Below are positions 1 to 8,718 of a stretch of DNA of 64,000 nt, in pieces (position 1 is the stretch's first letter; each line of letters starts with the position of its first letter). The translations under genes were made by a program, and so were the position numbers. The stretch covers positions 1 to 64,000 of the forward strand of contig NZ_JANLGY010000022.1 of NCBI RefSeq assembly GCF_024653915.1. The letters run 5' to 3'. Below the pieces are notes generated by a model. That model had not been told where the DNA came from, did no database searches, and saw only the letters and a program-made list of their open reading frames with translations. The DNA comes from Sulfuricaulis sp. (GTDB lineage: Bacteria; Pseudomonadota; Gammaproteobacteria; Acidiferrobacterales; Sulfurifustaceae).

Positions 1-55
1 CCACGGAGGCTTCGATACACTCGGCCCCGCCATCCGTGGCGGGGCGCTCGCCGGG

Positions 56-80
56 ACGAAGACACGTTAAGTGTCTTCGT
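56..80. terminator. Hairpin, possible terminator
   Basis: A perfect 10-bp inverted repeat (56-65 and 71-80) with a 5-nt loop lies downstream of the leftward hypothetical gene. There is no convincing T-run, so termination is an inference. A second short inverted repeat pairs 1-7 with 33-39. Positions 98-112 carry the TTAATCCTGT unit that recurs near 8.6-8.7 kb. Confidence 0.4.
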
Positions 81-206
81 CTGTTTCCGGCTCGCCCTGT
101 TAATCCTGTCTATTACATTTTAGAAGCTTTTAGTCGCCAACTACTTTGTTCACTACTTCTTCTTGGGCGCGGCTTTTTTCTTCGTGGATTTGGCAGCGGT
201 TTTCTT

Positions 207-692
207 CTACGCCTTTTTCGCGCCGCCCTTGCCGGCGGCCGACCCGGCCGGCGCCTTGGCGCTGCGCACGCGCTCAATCAGTCCATGGACATACTCAATG
301 TACTTCTGTGTATTCGCGACCGCGGTTTTGGCGGCGTCGATGCCGGATTCACCTGGCTTGAGCTGGCGGTAAGCCATCTCAATCACATCATCATCCAACA
401 CGACGAAACGTCCAGCCATCGGACCGGCCATACGACAGACTTCCTCCACACTCGTTTTCGCGCGCAGATTGATTTCATGCAGTTGTTTGGCGCGGGTCGG
501 CCCAACCCAGCTCATGATTGTCCAGTGATCTCCCGGCGCGCCGGGCTTGTCGAGAAAATCCTGCCATACCTTAATGGCTGCCTGGCAATCCTTAATAACA
601 CTTTCAAGGCGGGTCAGCACTTCGTCACGCTGTTTTTTGCGGTCGGCTTTCCAGCGCGATACCAGATCAATCGCTCGGTCCAGGCTATCCAT
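207..692 (-). CDS. Hypothetical protein with premature amber stop before a Lys-rich tail
   Basis: This 161-aa soluble protein is one I do not recognise. It is largely helical by composition and has a charged N-terminus (MDSLDRAIDLVSRWKADRKK). The start at 692 was chosen because GGAG sits 6 nt upstream; a longer frame back to 755 has no such site. The frame ends at TAG (207-209), right after a basic GGAKKA stretch. Reading on in the same frame gives 17 more residues, almost all K, A, T, S or P, up to a second TAG at 153-155. That extension resembles histone H1-like basic tails, so the protein was probably 179 residues and has lost its tail, or the amber codon is read through. Confidence 0.7.
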   Translation of the reverse strand: MDSLDRAIDLVSRWKADRKKQRDEVLTRLESVIKDCQAAIKVWQDFLDKPGAPGDHWTIMSWVGPTRAKQLHEINLRAKTSVEEVCRMAGPMAGRFVVLDDDVIEMAYRQLKPGESGIDAAKTAVANTQKYIEYVHGLIERVRSAKAPAGSAAGKGGAKKA

Positions 693-903
693 GGTTATCT
701 CCGTTTTCCTTGGTCTTAAAAAAGTACACCACAGCACGCCGTGTGGTTTATTCATTTATTCTGGGACAAGGGATGAGGGCTGACAAGGTAATCACAAACA
801 AAATAAATCGTCTTTTTTGCCGGGTTTTTTGCCTGATCCGGAAAGAAACGCCCGGCGGCGGCCGGTACCGGAGGAACGGCGGGGTTTCGGCCCGGGGCGT
901 ATG

Positions 904-1785
904 CTATTTCGCCAGCTTGGCCTCGGAAAGCACTCGCTGTCCGGCAAAACGGATGGTCAATATTCCGGCCAGGCACACCAGCGCGGTGCCACCGAAGGAC
1001 AGGAGATCCGGAATTTCACTCCAGAAAACCCAGCCGATGCCGGCGGCAAATACCACGATGGAATAGGTAAACGGCCCGACCTGGGCGGCCGGCGCGTGCG
1101 CATAGGCACGCGTCAGCAATAGTTGCGCCAGACTGGCCAGCGCACCCATCCCGATCAACAACATCCAGAGACCGGGGTCGGGCGTCTGCCAGCGCCAGGC
1201 CAGCGGCACCGCGGACACCACCGTGCAGACAAGGCTGAAGTAGAAAACAATGCGCAGCGTCGGCTCTGTTTTCGAGAGGCGCCGGATGCTGACCATCGCC
1301 ATTGCCCCGAACATCCCCGAGGCCAGACCGATCAGCGACACCGGCGTGAACAGGCCCAGCCCCGGCTTCAGTATCAGCACGATGCCGACAAACCCGACCC
1401 CGATAGCCGCCCACAAACGCAGGGAGACCTGTTCGCCCAGCCACAAGGCAGCGATGAACGGAATGAACAAAGGCGTCGAATAATTCAGCAACACCGCCTC
1501 GGACAGCGGCAGATGGGCAATGGCGTAGAAGTAGCAGTACATGGCCGAGACGCCGGCCAAGCCGCGTCCCAGATGGCCGCGCCACTTCGCTGTCTTCAGC
1601 TGGCCGAGCCCACGGTGCAGCACCCACGGCAGCAGCGCGAGCAGACCCATGGCACTGCGGAAAAATACCACCATTTCGTTCGGCAACTCGGTCGAAAGGT
1701 ATTTCACCATTGCCCCCATGGTGGAGAACAACAGTCCCGAGGCGATCATCAGCAACGCGCCGCGGCGCAGGTCCTCCGGGTACAC
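904..1785 (-). CDS. EamA/DMT-family permease
   Basis: This 293-aa integral membrane protein has about ten hydrophobic helices arranged as two five-helix repeats, as in EamA-type drug/metabolite transporters of the inner membrane. The N-terminal half contains a typical first EamA motif (GLLFSTMGAMVKYLS) and a charged loop after helix 2. The substrate cannot be told from sequence. The start is GTG, 12 nt after the stop of the upstream DUF523 gene, so the two are probably co-transcribed. An internal ATG at 1749 falls inside the first helix and is less likely. Confidence 0.85.
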   Translation of the reverse strand: MYPEDLRRGALLMIASGLLFSTMGAMVKYLSTELPNEMVVFFRSAMGLLALLPWVLHRGLGQLKTAKWRGHLGRGLAGVSAMYCYFYAIAHLPLSEAVLLNYSTPLFIPFIAALWLGEQVSLRLWAAIGVGFVGIVLILKPGLGLFTPVSLIGLASGMFGAMAMVSIRRLSKTEPTLRIVFYFSLVCTVVSAVPLAWRWQTPDPGLWMLLIGMGALASLAQLLLTRAYAHAPAAQVGPFTYSIVVFAAGIGWVFWSEIPDLLSFGGTALVCLAGILTIRFAGQRVLSEAKLAK

Positions 1786-1797
1786 AGGCGTATATCT

Positions 1798-2790
1798 CTA
1801 GAGCCCCCCGCGCAGCATCAGCTCGCGCGGATCGAGATTCAGGTAAGTCTGGTCCGCGATATACGGGTCGGGGTGACGTCGGAAATGATGCTTGAGCAAT
1901 ATGAGTGGCGCGGCGAACGGCGCGGCGCCCCGACGGTAGGCATGAATCATCCCAAGCAATTCGGCTTTGTCATCGGCGTCCAGATACTTTTTCAGATAAC
2001 CCATCAGATGCATCAGCACATTGGCATGGCGTGCCGGTGTTGCCAGCCGCTGGAATGCCTGCATCATTTGTAAAAGATATTCGTGCCCTGACTCTTTCAG
2101 GTTACGTCGCCCGGCCTGCGCCACCAGTCGCCCCAGCGCGCGATAGGCTTCCACGTCATGGGCCATGAGCGCCAACTTGTGGCGCGTATGAAATTCCACC
2201 AGCCGCGAAGCGGTCAATCCTTGGACGGTAAACTCCTGCCAACGGTGATAAACGAACACGCGCTCGATGAAATTCTCCCGCAGGCGCGGATCGCTGAGCC
2301 GGCCCTCTTCCTCGGCCGGCAGCCAGGGTTGGCCGGAGAGAAACGCGTCGGCATAAATTCCCCGACCCCTCTTCGCCGGCACTCCGGCATGCTGATAAAC
2401 CTTGACGCGTTCCATGCCGCAACTCGGCGAGCGGCTCTTGAAAACATATCCGCTCAGGTCGGTGAGTTTGCGCGCCTGCTGCTTCCCATAGGCAGCGAGT
2501 TTGTCCGTGACATCGATCGAGGCGTCCTTCACGCCGACGGCGCGTGGTGCAGCGGTGCTGCCCACCAGCCGAATCGGCGGGCGGGGTATCCCCAGGCCAA
2601 TGGCGACTTCGGGGCAGACGGGAACCCACTCAAAGTACTGCCCGAGGGTGCCGGTCAGTAAAGTATCGAGCTTGTGATTGCCATCAAAGCGCACCTTCTG
2701 TCCCAGCAGACAGCTGCTGATGCCGAGACTGATTTTTGAATCGCCTCTGTCCGGGAATTTCATGGCTGTTGCTGTCCCTGTCTGACCCAT
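1798..2790 (-). CDS. DUF523-DUF1722 fusion protein (YbgA/TudS-like)
   Basis: The 330-aa protein joins an N-terminal DUF523 domain (about residues 18-160) to a C-terminal DUF1722 domain (about 190-320). DUF523 members include TudS-type thiouracil desulfurases, which use a [4Fe-4S] cluster held by three cysteines. Matching cysteines are visible at C27 (SSCLLG), C59 (VCPEV) and C124 (SPSCG). DUF1722 is the YbgA domain, of uncertain role. A start at 2763 (MKFPDR) is also possible, since it keeps the whole first domain. It heads a likely two-gene operon with the EamA permease. Confidence 0.85.
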   Translation of the reverse strand: MGQTGTATAMKFPDRGDSKISLGISSCLLGQKVRFDGNHKLDTLLTGTLGQYFEWVPVCPEVAIGLGIPRPPIRLVGSTAAPRAVGVKDASIDVTDKLAAYGKQQARKLTDLSGYVFKSRSPSCGMERVKVYQHAGVPAKRGRGIYADAFLSGQPWLPAEEEGRLSDPRLRENFIERVFVYHRWQEFTVQGLTASRLVEFHTRHKLALMAHDVEAYRALGRLVAQAGRRNLKESGHEYLLQMMQAFQRLATPARHANVLMHLMGYLKKYLDADDKAELLGMIHAYRRGAAPFAAPLILLKHHFRRHPDPYIADQTYLNLDPRELMLRGGL

Positions 2791-2987
2791 GCCGTCATTC
2801 TAAGTCAAAGTCAGGTATTGTTGAGTCGACGCAGGCACTGTGGAATTGAGCATGATTCTATGCCGCGTGCCCGTCACGGCGCCCGTGAGCCACCCACTAT
2901 CAGCCCGAGTTCATGCTACATATATGTAATTGGCACAGACCTTGCCTTCACTCGCTATATATCACTCTTTTGATTGGAAAAGTTGGG

Positions 2988-3527
2988 ATGCCCTGCAGCA
3001 CGCCATCAGGTTTCACGCTGGTAGAATTGGTGATCATCATTGTGGTCCTGGGCATTATTGCGGCTGCTGGCATTCCACGATTCATCGACATCAGCAGACA
3101 AACGCTCGTGGCAAGCATCGATGCTACGGGCGCTTCCCTCCAAAACGCCGTGATCCTGATGCAGGCGAATGTTACTGCCAAAGGTACGACCCGCCCTTCG
3201 AATAACGTAGTTGGATTTGGCGACGGCACCGTGGACATTAACACCGCCGGCTTTCCCACGGATACCGCCAGCACCAATCCAGCCCTTAATGACACAATCA
3301 GCACTGCCAAATGCCAGCGCGTCTGGAATGGGATTCTGCAAAATCCCCCTACAACTACTACCAGCGGCGCTGTATACAGCTCGGCAGCTCCCCAGCTTTA
3401 TCGGGTGCAAATAGCCGGCGCAGGTCCCACTTTGCTTTGTCGCTATACCTACCGGAAGGTGGCCAGCCCGGTGCGACGCTTCGATTACTACGTAAACACA
3501 GGCAGGGTTATCGTTACCAATCCCTGA
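2988..3527 (+). CDS. Type IV pilin-like protein, orphan
   Basis: This 179-aa prepilin-type protein has a short leader (MPCSTPSG) and a class III cleavage motif, G|FTLVELVIIIVVLG, with the usual glutamate at mature position 5. The hydrophobic helix that follows would anchor it in the membrane before assembly. Two cysteines (in TAKC and LLC) could form the C-terminal disulfide loop seen in MSHA/PilA-type pilins. The start at 2988 gives a normal leader length; the frame extends upstream to 2913 but the extra residues are not leader-like. No pilus assembly gene is nearby, so it may be secreted by a system encoded elsewhere. Confidence 0.8.
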   Translation: MPCSTPSGFTLVELVIIIVVLGIIAAAGIPRFIDISRQTLVASIDATGASLQNAVILMQANVTAKGTTRPSNNVVGFGDGTVDINTAGFPTDTASTNPALNDTISTAKCQRVWNGILQNPPTTTTSGAVYSSAAPQLYRVQIAGAGPTLLCRYTYRKVASPVRRFDYYVNTGRVIVTNP

Positions 3528-3618
3528 TCCGGCGATCCGGACAGGATCGCCTGGCTCAACCTGGCACACCACAATGTGTCAGCCACGATATAGCGTTGCC
3601 GGTGCTAAAGTTGCGCTT

Positions 3619-4362
3619 ATGCTCATCCCGCAGCTGGTCGCACACCGGGGCTACCCCCGACATTATCCTGAAAACACCCTGATCGGACTCGAGGCCGCCA
3701 TTACCACGGGCGCGCGCTTCGTCGAAGTCGATGTGCAGGTTTCGCGCGACCGCGTGCCGGTACTGTTCCATGACCGTGACATGAAACGCTTGTGCGGCGT
3801 GCACGGCAAGGTCCACGAACTGCGCTATGAGCAACTTTGGCGCCTGCGAGTGGCCGAGCGTGAACGTTTCGGTGATCGTTACAAGGATGTGCATATCACC
3901 CGCCTGGCCGAACTCGGTCACCTCCTGATGCGCCAGCCGGAGGTAACTGCCTTCGTAGAGCTCAAGCGCAGTAGCATCAAGCGCTTCGGCGTCGACACAA
4001 TGCTCACGCTGGTGCGACGCTCGCTCAAACCGGTACTTGCTCAGTGTGTTCTGATCTCCTACTCGCTCGAGGCGCTGGTAGCGGCACGAAACCAGGGCTG
4101 GGCGCGGATCGGCGCCGTGATCGATCAATGGGATGAGCACAAGCAAGAACTCATCACCAAAATGTGTCCGGAGTTTATTTTCTGTGGGACAAATAGCCTG
4201 CCGCGTGAAGGCAAGCTTCAAATTGACGCTACGAAGCTTGTCGTATTTGAAGTGGCGGATTCTAATGTGGCGCTAGCACTGGCGGCGCGCGGGGTGGATT
4301 TCATCGAGACCTTCGCCGTCGGCGAAATGCTCCAGGAATTTTCCCGCCTCGCGCCTTCCTGA
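3619..4362 (+). CDS. Glycerophosphodiester phosphodiesterase
   Basis: This 247-aa GDPD-family TIM barrel hydrolyses glycerophosphodiesters to glycerol-3-phosphate and an alcohol. The signature residues are present: H9-R10 (AHRGYP), E18-N19 (PENT), E36 and D38 (FVEVDVQ) and H51 (LFHDRD). There is no signal peptide, so it is predicted to be cytoplasmic like UgpQ. The start at 3619 places the HR motif at its usual distance from the N-terminus. Its stop overlaps the glpD start by one base (TGATG). This couples production of glycerol-3-phosphate to its oxidation. Confidence 0.9.
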   Translation: MLIPQLVAHRGYPRHYPENTLIGLEAAITTGARFVEVDVQVSRDRVPVLFHDRDMKRLCGVHGKVHELRYEQLWRLRVAERERFGDRYKDVHITRLAELGHLLMRQPEVTAFVELKRSSIKRFGVDTMLTLVRRSLKPVLAQCVLISYSLEALVAARNQGWARIGAVIDQWDEHKQELITKMCPEFIFCGTNSLPREGKLQIDATKLVVFEVADSNVALALAARGVDFIETFAVGEMLQEFSRLAPS

Positions 4363-5534
4363 TGACAGCGGCGACCTACGATGTTGTGGTTATCGGCGGC
4401 GGCATCCATGGCGTCGGCGTGGCCCAGGCCGCGGCGGCAGCGGGCTATTCGGTGCTGCTGCTGGAACAAAAGACGCTCGCCAGCGGAACGTCCAGCCGCT
4501 CCAGCAAGCTGATCCACGGCGGGTTGCGTTATCTTGAAGGCGCGCAGTTCGGGCTCGTGCGCGAATCGCTGCGGGAGCGCGAAATCCTCCTGCGCAACGC
4601 GCCCGAACTGGTGCGGCGCGTACCCTTCTACATTCCCGTTTATTCCTCGACCCAGCGCCCACCGTGGATGATCCGCGCGGGACTGTCCCTGTATGCCCTG
4701 TTCGGCGGGCTTTCCCGCGACACGCGTTTTGAGTCCGTACCGCGTGCACGCTGGGAAAATCTCGACGGTCTCGACACCCGTAATCTGCTGGCAGTGTATC
4801 GTTACGAGGATGCTCAGACCGACGATGCCCTGCTGACTCAGGCGGTGATGCGTTCGGCGCAGACGCTCAGTGCGGAATTGCGTTGCCCGGCCAATTTTCT
4901 TTCGGCAATACGTGACGAGACCGGTTACCGGGTGCATTATCTTGATAATAGTGGGGAACAGACCTGCCATACCGGGTCGCTGGTGAATGCTGCCGGCCCC
5001 TGGGCCAATACCGTCCTTGATCGCATCACTCCGCGTCCTCCGATACTGACGGTGGACCTCGTTCAGGGCGCGCACATTCTCGTTGAAGGCGAGACTCGTC
5101 ACGGCGTTTATTACGTCGAGGCCCCGAGCGACGGCCGCGCCGTGTTTGTCATGCCGTGGAAGGGGAGCACACTTATTGGTACCACCGAAACACCCTATGA
5201 CGGCAACGACCCGGGGGCGGTGCGAGCACGCCCGGAAGAAATTTCCTACTTGCATGAAACGTGGCAACACTATTTTCCAAATGCTCACGGCCGGCTGCTG
5301 GACAATTTTGCCGGACTGCGCGTGCTGCCGCAGGGATCGGGGTCGGTATTCCGTCGTTCGCGCGAAACTGTCTTGCATCCGGACAATACCTACCGCGTGC
5401 GCCTCGTTACCGTTTACGGCGGCAAGCTCACCGGCTACCGCGCGACGGCGTCCAAGGTCATGCGCCTGCTCCGGCCATCGCTCCCGTTGCACGCGGCGGT
5501 CGCGGACACAGCAAAGTTGAAGCTTTCGCTGTAA
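4362..5534 (+). CDS. glpD: FAD-dependent glycerol-3-phosphate dehydrogenase, short form
   Basis: This DAO-fold flavoprotein oxidises sn-glycerol-3-phosphate to dihydroxyacetone phosphate and feeds electrons to quinone. The FAD dinucleotide motif is at residues 8-17 (VVVIGGGIHG). It is followed by the SSRSSKLIHGGLRYLE block typical of GlpD/GlpA. At 390 residues it is about 110 shorter than E. coli GlpD, ending soon after VTVYGGKLTGYR, so the helical C-terminal DAO_C domain is missing. The final residues are normal coding and no lesion is visible, so this is probably a natural short form. It is translationally coupled to the phosphodiesterase. Confidence 0.88.
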   Translation: MTAATYDVVVIGGGIHGVGVAQAAAAAGYSVLLLEQKTLASGTSSRSSKLIHGGLRYLEGAQFGLVRESLREREILLRNAPELVRRVPFYIPVYSSTQRPPWMIRAGLSLYALFGGLSRDTRFESVPRARWENLDGLDTRNLLAVYRYEDAQTDDALLTQAVMRSAQTLSAELRCPANFLSAIRDETGYRVHYLDNSGEQTCHTGSLVNAAGPWANTVLDRITPRPPILTVDLVQGAHILVEGETRHGVYYVEAPSDGRAVFVMPWKGSTLIGTTETPYDGNDPGAVRARPEEISYLHETWQHYFPNAHGRLLDNFAGLRVLPQGSGSVFRRSRETVLHPDNTYRVRLVTVYGGKLTGYRATASKVMRLLRPSLPLHAAVADTAKLKLSL

Positions 5535-5722
5535 CACGATGTGGCGACGGCATCACCTGAAATGAGTTTTTCCGGCTGCCAAACCGCGTTGAGAATGTCT
5601 CCAAACTCCTTGGTGTTAAAGTCCTTTTCCATAAGAGGCAAGGGGTGGCTTGCCTAGCGCGCACTTCTTCCACAGAATGCGGGAAAACCTAAGCCCAGCG
5701 GGCCATATGGAAGGGGCGTGAA

Positions 5723-6088
5723 ATGAATATTTTCGTGGGCAATCTTTCTGCAGCGGTGACGGCGGATGACCTGCGTCTGCTGTTTTCCGGCTACGGCACT
5801 ATCGTCAATACCATTATCTTGCGCGATACCGACACCGGACTGCCTCTCGGCTACGGCCACGTGTACGTGGTGCCGGAACAAGCCGCCTACGAGGCCCTCA
5901 TCAACCTCGACAAGACAAGCCTGAAAGGCAGTGCCATCACGCTGCGCGAATGTGTTTATCGCGCAGGCCAGGAACGGCGTCTGCGCCGTTTTCCATGGAG
6001 AGGCAGCGAGCGGCGCGTGGCGGATTCACGCCGACATAACGGCTACGAAAAAACATCCCCGGCGTCTTCTCAGCAGCGTCTCAGCTGA
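5723..6088 (+). CDS. RRM-domain RNA-binding protein
   Basis: This 121-aa protein has one RNA recognition motif over residues 1-80: an RNP2-like NIFVGNL at 2-8 and an RNP1-like GYGHVYVV near 48-55. The aromatic positions of RNP1 are only partly kept (YGHVYV rather than the consensus GFGFV). The C-terminal 40 residues are basic and arginine-rich. Small bacterial RRM proteins of this type are thought to be RNA chaperones. It overlaps the convergent HupE-like gene by 8 bp. The 188-nt gap before it shows nothing definite. Confidence 0.85.
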   Translation: MNIFVGNLSAAVTADDLRLLFSGYGTIVNTIILRDTDTGLPLGYGHVYVVPEQAAYEALINLDKTSLKGSAITLRECVYRAGQERRLRRFPWRGSERRVADSRRHNGYEKTSPASSQQRLS

Positions 6089-7205
6089 GGATCCGTTCAA
6101 TCGTCCAGTAAATTCCGACCGCGGCAATCAGCGCCGACAACGGCTGCACCAGGCGCGCTCGGTACCAGCTTTTGGTTTTCCACCACAGTCCGATCAGCAG
6201 AAAGGCCGAGATGATCACGGTAAGCTGGCCCAGCTCCACCCCGAGATTGAACGTCAACAGCGCCGTCAGGAATTCAGAGCGCGGCAAACCGATCTCCTGC
6301 AACACCCCGGCGAATCCCATTCCGTGCAGCAGGCCGAAACCGAAGACCACGAATGCACGCCACGGTTTCAATTCCGCCGTGATCATGTTTTCCACCGCCA
6401 CGTACGCAATCGACGCCGCGATCAACGGTTCCACAATCGCGGGTGACAGCGAGACGATGCCGTAAATACTCAAACCCAGTGTAATAGTGTGCGCCACCGT
6501 GAAGGCGGTTACCTGAATCAGCAACGGCTTCCAGCGGATGCTCAACAGAAAAAGCCCGAGCACGAACAGAATATGATCAAGACCCTTGGGCAGGATATGA
6601 GTAAAGCCATGCATGGTGTATTGCGCCGCGACTTCCAGCCGCGTTTTCTGCACCAGACCGACACCCAGAATGTAGGGCTCGCTCTTGGCGCCGTCCTTGA
6701 GCCACAGCGCCACCGTTTCGCCGACGGATACGGCTGGCAGACGCACAATGGATTCGCCGAAATATGCCGCATAGGTCCAATGGAAGACACGTGCCCCCGG
6801 GGGAATGGCTCCACACAAGTGCAAACGCGTCAGCCGTGCGCGCGCCGGATCGCCAACCTCTGGAACAACGAGCGCACACAAGGCTGGCTGCATGCGTGCA
6901 TCGTCAAACAAAATCGAAACACCTTCGAGGTACTGCGGCAGGAACTCGCGGATTTTCCGTTCTAGCACCGCGGACGGCAGTTCACGCAGGCGATTGTAAG
7001 TCTGTGCGTTGGGCGATTCGCTGGTGTCCTTGTGCTGCGGACTCACGCCCGCAATCACCGCCTCCATGTTGGCGCTGATTTCAATGTCGTAGTTCCCGGC
7101 GTTGAAATTCACGGTCGCAATCGCGGGACGGATTTCATGAGCACGCGCGTTGTCCATGCCCACCAGAACAAGCAAGGCAGTCAAAAGTATCGGCAGTCGA
7201 GACAT
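6081..7205 (-). CDS. HupE/UreJ-type membrane protein
   Basis: The 374-aa protein begins with a signal peptide ending near ARAHEIRPA. It continues with an extracytoplasmic region to about residue 190 and ends in six or so hydrophobic helices, with the HupE/UreJ signature GFTHILPKGLDHILFVLGLF. HupE/UreJ proteins are linked to nickel or cobalt uptake for hydrogenase and urease; the long N-terminal domain marks the larger subfamily, whose role is not settled. The start at 7205 is an ATG; a TTG at 7220 is the alternative. It is divergent from the DUF4198 gene. Confidence 0.8.
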   Translation of the reverse strand: MSRLPILLTALLVLVGMDNARAHEIRPAIATVNFNAGNYDIEISANMEAVIAGVSPQHKDTSESPNAQTYNRLRELPSAVLERKIREFLPQYLEGVSILFDDARMQPALCALVVPEVGDPARARLTRLHLCGAIPPGARVFHWTYAAYFGESIVRLPAVSVGETVALWLKDGAKSEPYILGVGLVQKTRLEVAAQYTMHGFTHILPKGLDHILFVLGLFLLSIRWKPLLIQVTAFTVAHTITLGLSIYGIVSLSPAIVEPLIAASIAYVAVENMITAELKPWRAFVVFGFGLLHGMGFAGVLQEIGLPRSEFLTALLTFNLGVELGQLTVIISAFLLIGLWWKTKSWYRARLVQPLSALIAAVGIYWTIERILS

Positions 7206-7275
7206 GGTTACTTGTTCCAATATCCAGCGCAGCGGGTCAGGAGGCTTATGCTATGCTGCGAACCGAGATGGCTTC

Positions 7276-8103
7276 ATGGATCTGTGTGTGACAATAAAAT
7301 TCCGCGCGCAGTTTATTCGAAATTCACACCGCCTGCTTGTCGCCGCATTCCTGGCTATCGCCGTGCCGACGGAAGCCCATGACTTCTGGATCGAACCTCA
7401 AGTATTCCAGCCCAAGCCCGGAAGCGCCGTGCCCATACGCCTGCTGGTGGGTCAGGATTTCAAGGGCGATTCCGTGCCCTATTTCCCCCAGAAATTCGAA
7501 CGCTACATTATCGCGGGCCCGGCCGGCACACGCCCGATCCCCGGGGTGCTGGGCGATGAACCCGCCGGCACGGTAACACCGGCCGCACCCGGGTTGTACA
7601 TCATCGGATTGCACACTAAACCGGATTCGGTCAGCTTCGACACCCTCGAAGAGTTCGAGAAATATCTGCGCAAGGAAGGCCTCGAACGAAACCTGGCATT
7701 ACAACAGCAGCGCCAAAAATCCGGGAAAAAAATTGAAGAGACTTATTTTCGCTGCGCCAAATCGCTTATCGCCGCGAGTACGCCGCCGGATACCGCCGCC
7801 GATCAGGTACTCGGGTTTCCTCTGGAATTCATCGCTGAAACCAACCCTTACCGGACGCCCAAACTGCGCCTGCGACTGCTATACCAGAACAAACCGCTCG
7901 AAGGGGCGCTCGTGGTTGCCTTTAATAAGGCTGAGCCTCTCGCCAAACTCAAGGGGCGCACCGACGACAACGGCCGCGTCGAGTTTATTCTGCCACGCTC
8001 CGGCGTCTGGCTTGTCACATCGGTGCACATGATCCCGGCGTCCTTCTTTTCCAGTTACGACTGGGAAAGCCTGTGGGCCTCGCTGACGTTTGAACGACCA
8101 TAA
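7276..8103 (+). CDS. DUF4198 periplasmic protein
   Basis: This 275-aa exported protein has a hydrophobic segment (LLVAAFLAIAVPTEA) before HDFWIEPQVF. The histidine just after the predicted cleavage site followed by DFW is characteristic of DUF4198, often annotated as a nickel-uptake or metal-binding family. The C-terminal part (about 180-275) looks like an Ig-like or transthyretin-like domain. The start at 7276 leaves a 70-nt divergent gap to the HupE-like gene. The gene is followed after 12 nt by the cupin. HupE, DUF4198 and cupin together suggest metal handling in the envelope, which is inference from family annotation. Confidence 0.75.
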   Translation: MDLCVTIKFRAQFIRNSHRLLVAAFLAIAVPTEAHDFWIEPQVFQPKPGSAVPIRLLVGQDFKGDSVPYFPQKFERYIIAGPAGTRPIPGVLGDEPAGTVTPAAPGLYIIGLHTKPDSVSFDTLEEFEKYLRKEGLERNLALQQQRQKSGKKIEETYFRCAKSLIAASTPPDTAADQVLGFPLEFIAETNPYRTPKLRLRLLYQNKPLEGALVVAFNKAEPLAKLKGRTDDNGRVEFILPRSGVWLVTSVHMIPASFFSSYDWESLWASLTFERP

Positions 8104-8115
8104 GGTGCTCATCAC

Positions 8116-8595
8116 ATGAAAATTGTGAAATTTATATTTTCAACACTGGTGATCTGTGTCAGCTTTTTTCACACTGCTCTTGCCGCCGAGTGGATCGGTC
8201 CGGATGAAAAGATTTCGGGATCATACAACGCGAAACAGCTGGAACAATTGCTGGAACAAAACAAACCGACCAAAGACGAAAATATCAAGGTCGTGCCCTT
8301 GTTCCGTAATGAGCGCTCCTCAAATATTCTGGTGCAGGTGCGGGATCGTGAACCGCTACACCGACATATCGACAGTGACATCACGGTGTTCATGCTGCGC
8401 GGTGAAGGCGACATCCGCCTCGGCAAGGAGACGCGACCTGTCAAAGCCGGCGACGTCATTCACATTGAGCGCGGCGCCGTTCACGCCTACATCAACCGCG
8501 GCCCGGAACCGGCGGTGGCACTGGTCGTCTATAGCCCCGCACCCGGCCCGAGGGATCGCGTACTGGTGGAAGAAAAAACAACTAAGACACCCTAA
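8116..8595 (+). CDS. Exported cupin-domain protein
   Basis: This 159-aa single cupin has a cleavable signal peptide (residues 1-23, ending TALAAEW). The cupin core carries the metal-binding pattern, with HRHIDSD in motif 1 and the GDVIHIERGAVHAYIN segment in motif 2, so a divalent metal site is likely. Whether it is an enzyme or a sensor cannot be told. It lies 12 nt after the DUF4198 gene and probably forms an operon with it. A repeat-rich inverted structure follows. Confidence 0.8.
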   Translation: MKIVKFIFSTLVICVSFFHTALAAEWIGPDEKISGSYNAKQLEQLLEQNKPTKDENIKVVPLFRNERSSNILVQVRDREPLHRHIDSDITVFMLRGEGDIRLGKETRPVKAGDVIHIERGAVHAYINRGPEPAVALVVYSPAPGPRDRVLVEEKTTKTP

Positions 8596-8607
8596 CAAAA
8601 AGAAAGA

Positions 8608-8715
8608 ATCAGACAGGATTTACAGGATTAAAAAACATGATTAACAGGATTAATTCTTAATTTTTAAAATCCTTAATCCTGTAAATCCTGAAAAATCCTG
8701 TTAATCCTGTTTATT
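8608..8715. repeat. ACAGGATT/AATCCTGT inverted repeat cluster
   Basis: Short ACAGGATT-type units in one orientation (about 8608-8655) face AATCCTGT-type units in the other (about 8668-8715), able to form a large imperfect hairpin. It sits exactly between two convergent genes (cupin and FGGY kinase). A bidirectional terminator role is plausible. The same unit appears once at 98-112, so it is a dispersed repeat. Confidence 0.7.
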
Positions 8716-8718
8716 TCG

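Noticed and set aside
4218-5537. 439-codon frame antisense to glpD and the phosphodiesterase
   Set aside because: It spans two clearly real genes on the other strand and has no domain pattern.
5435-5641. 68-aa leftward frame overlapping the end of glpD and the gap after it
   Set aside because: It has no convincing ribosome site, its second half runs antisense to glpD, and its composition is not protein-like. It does not match any family I know.
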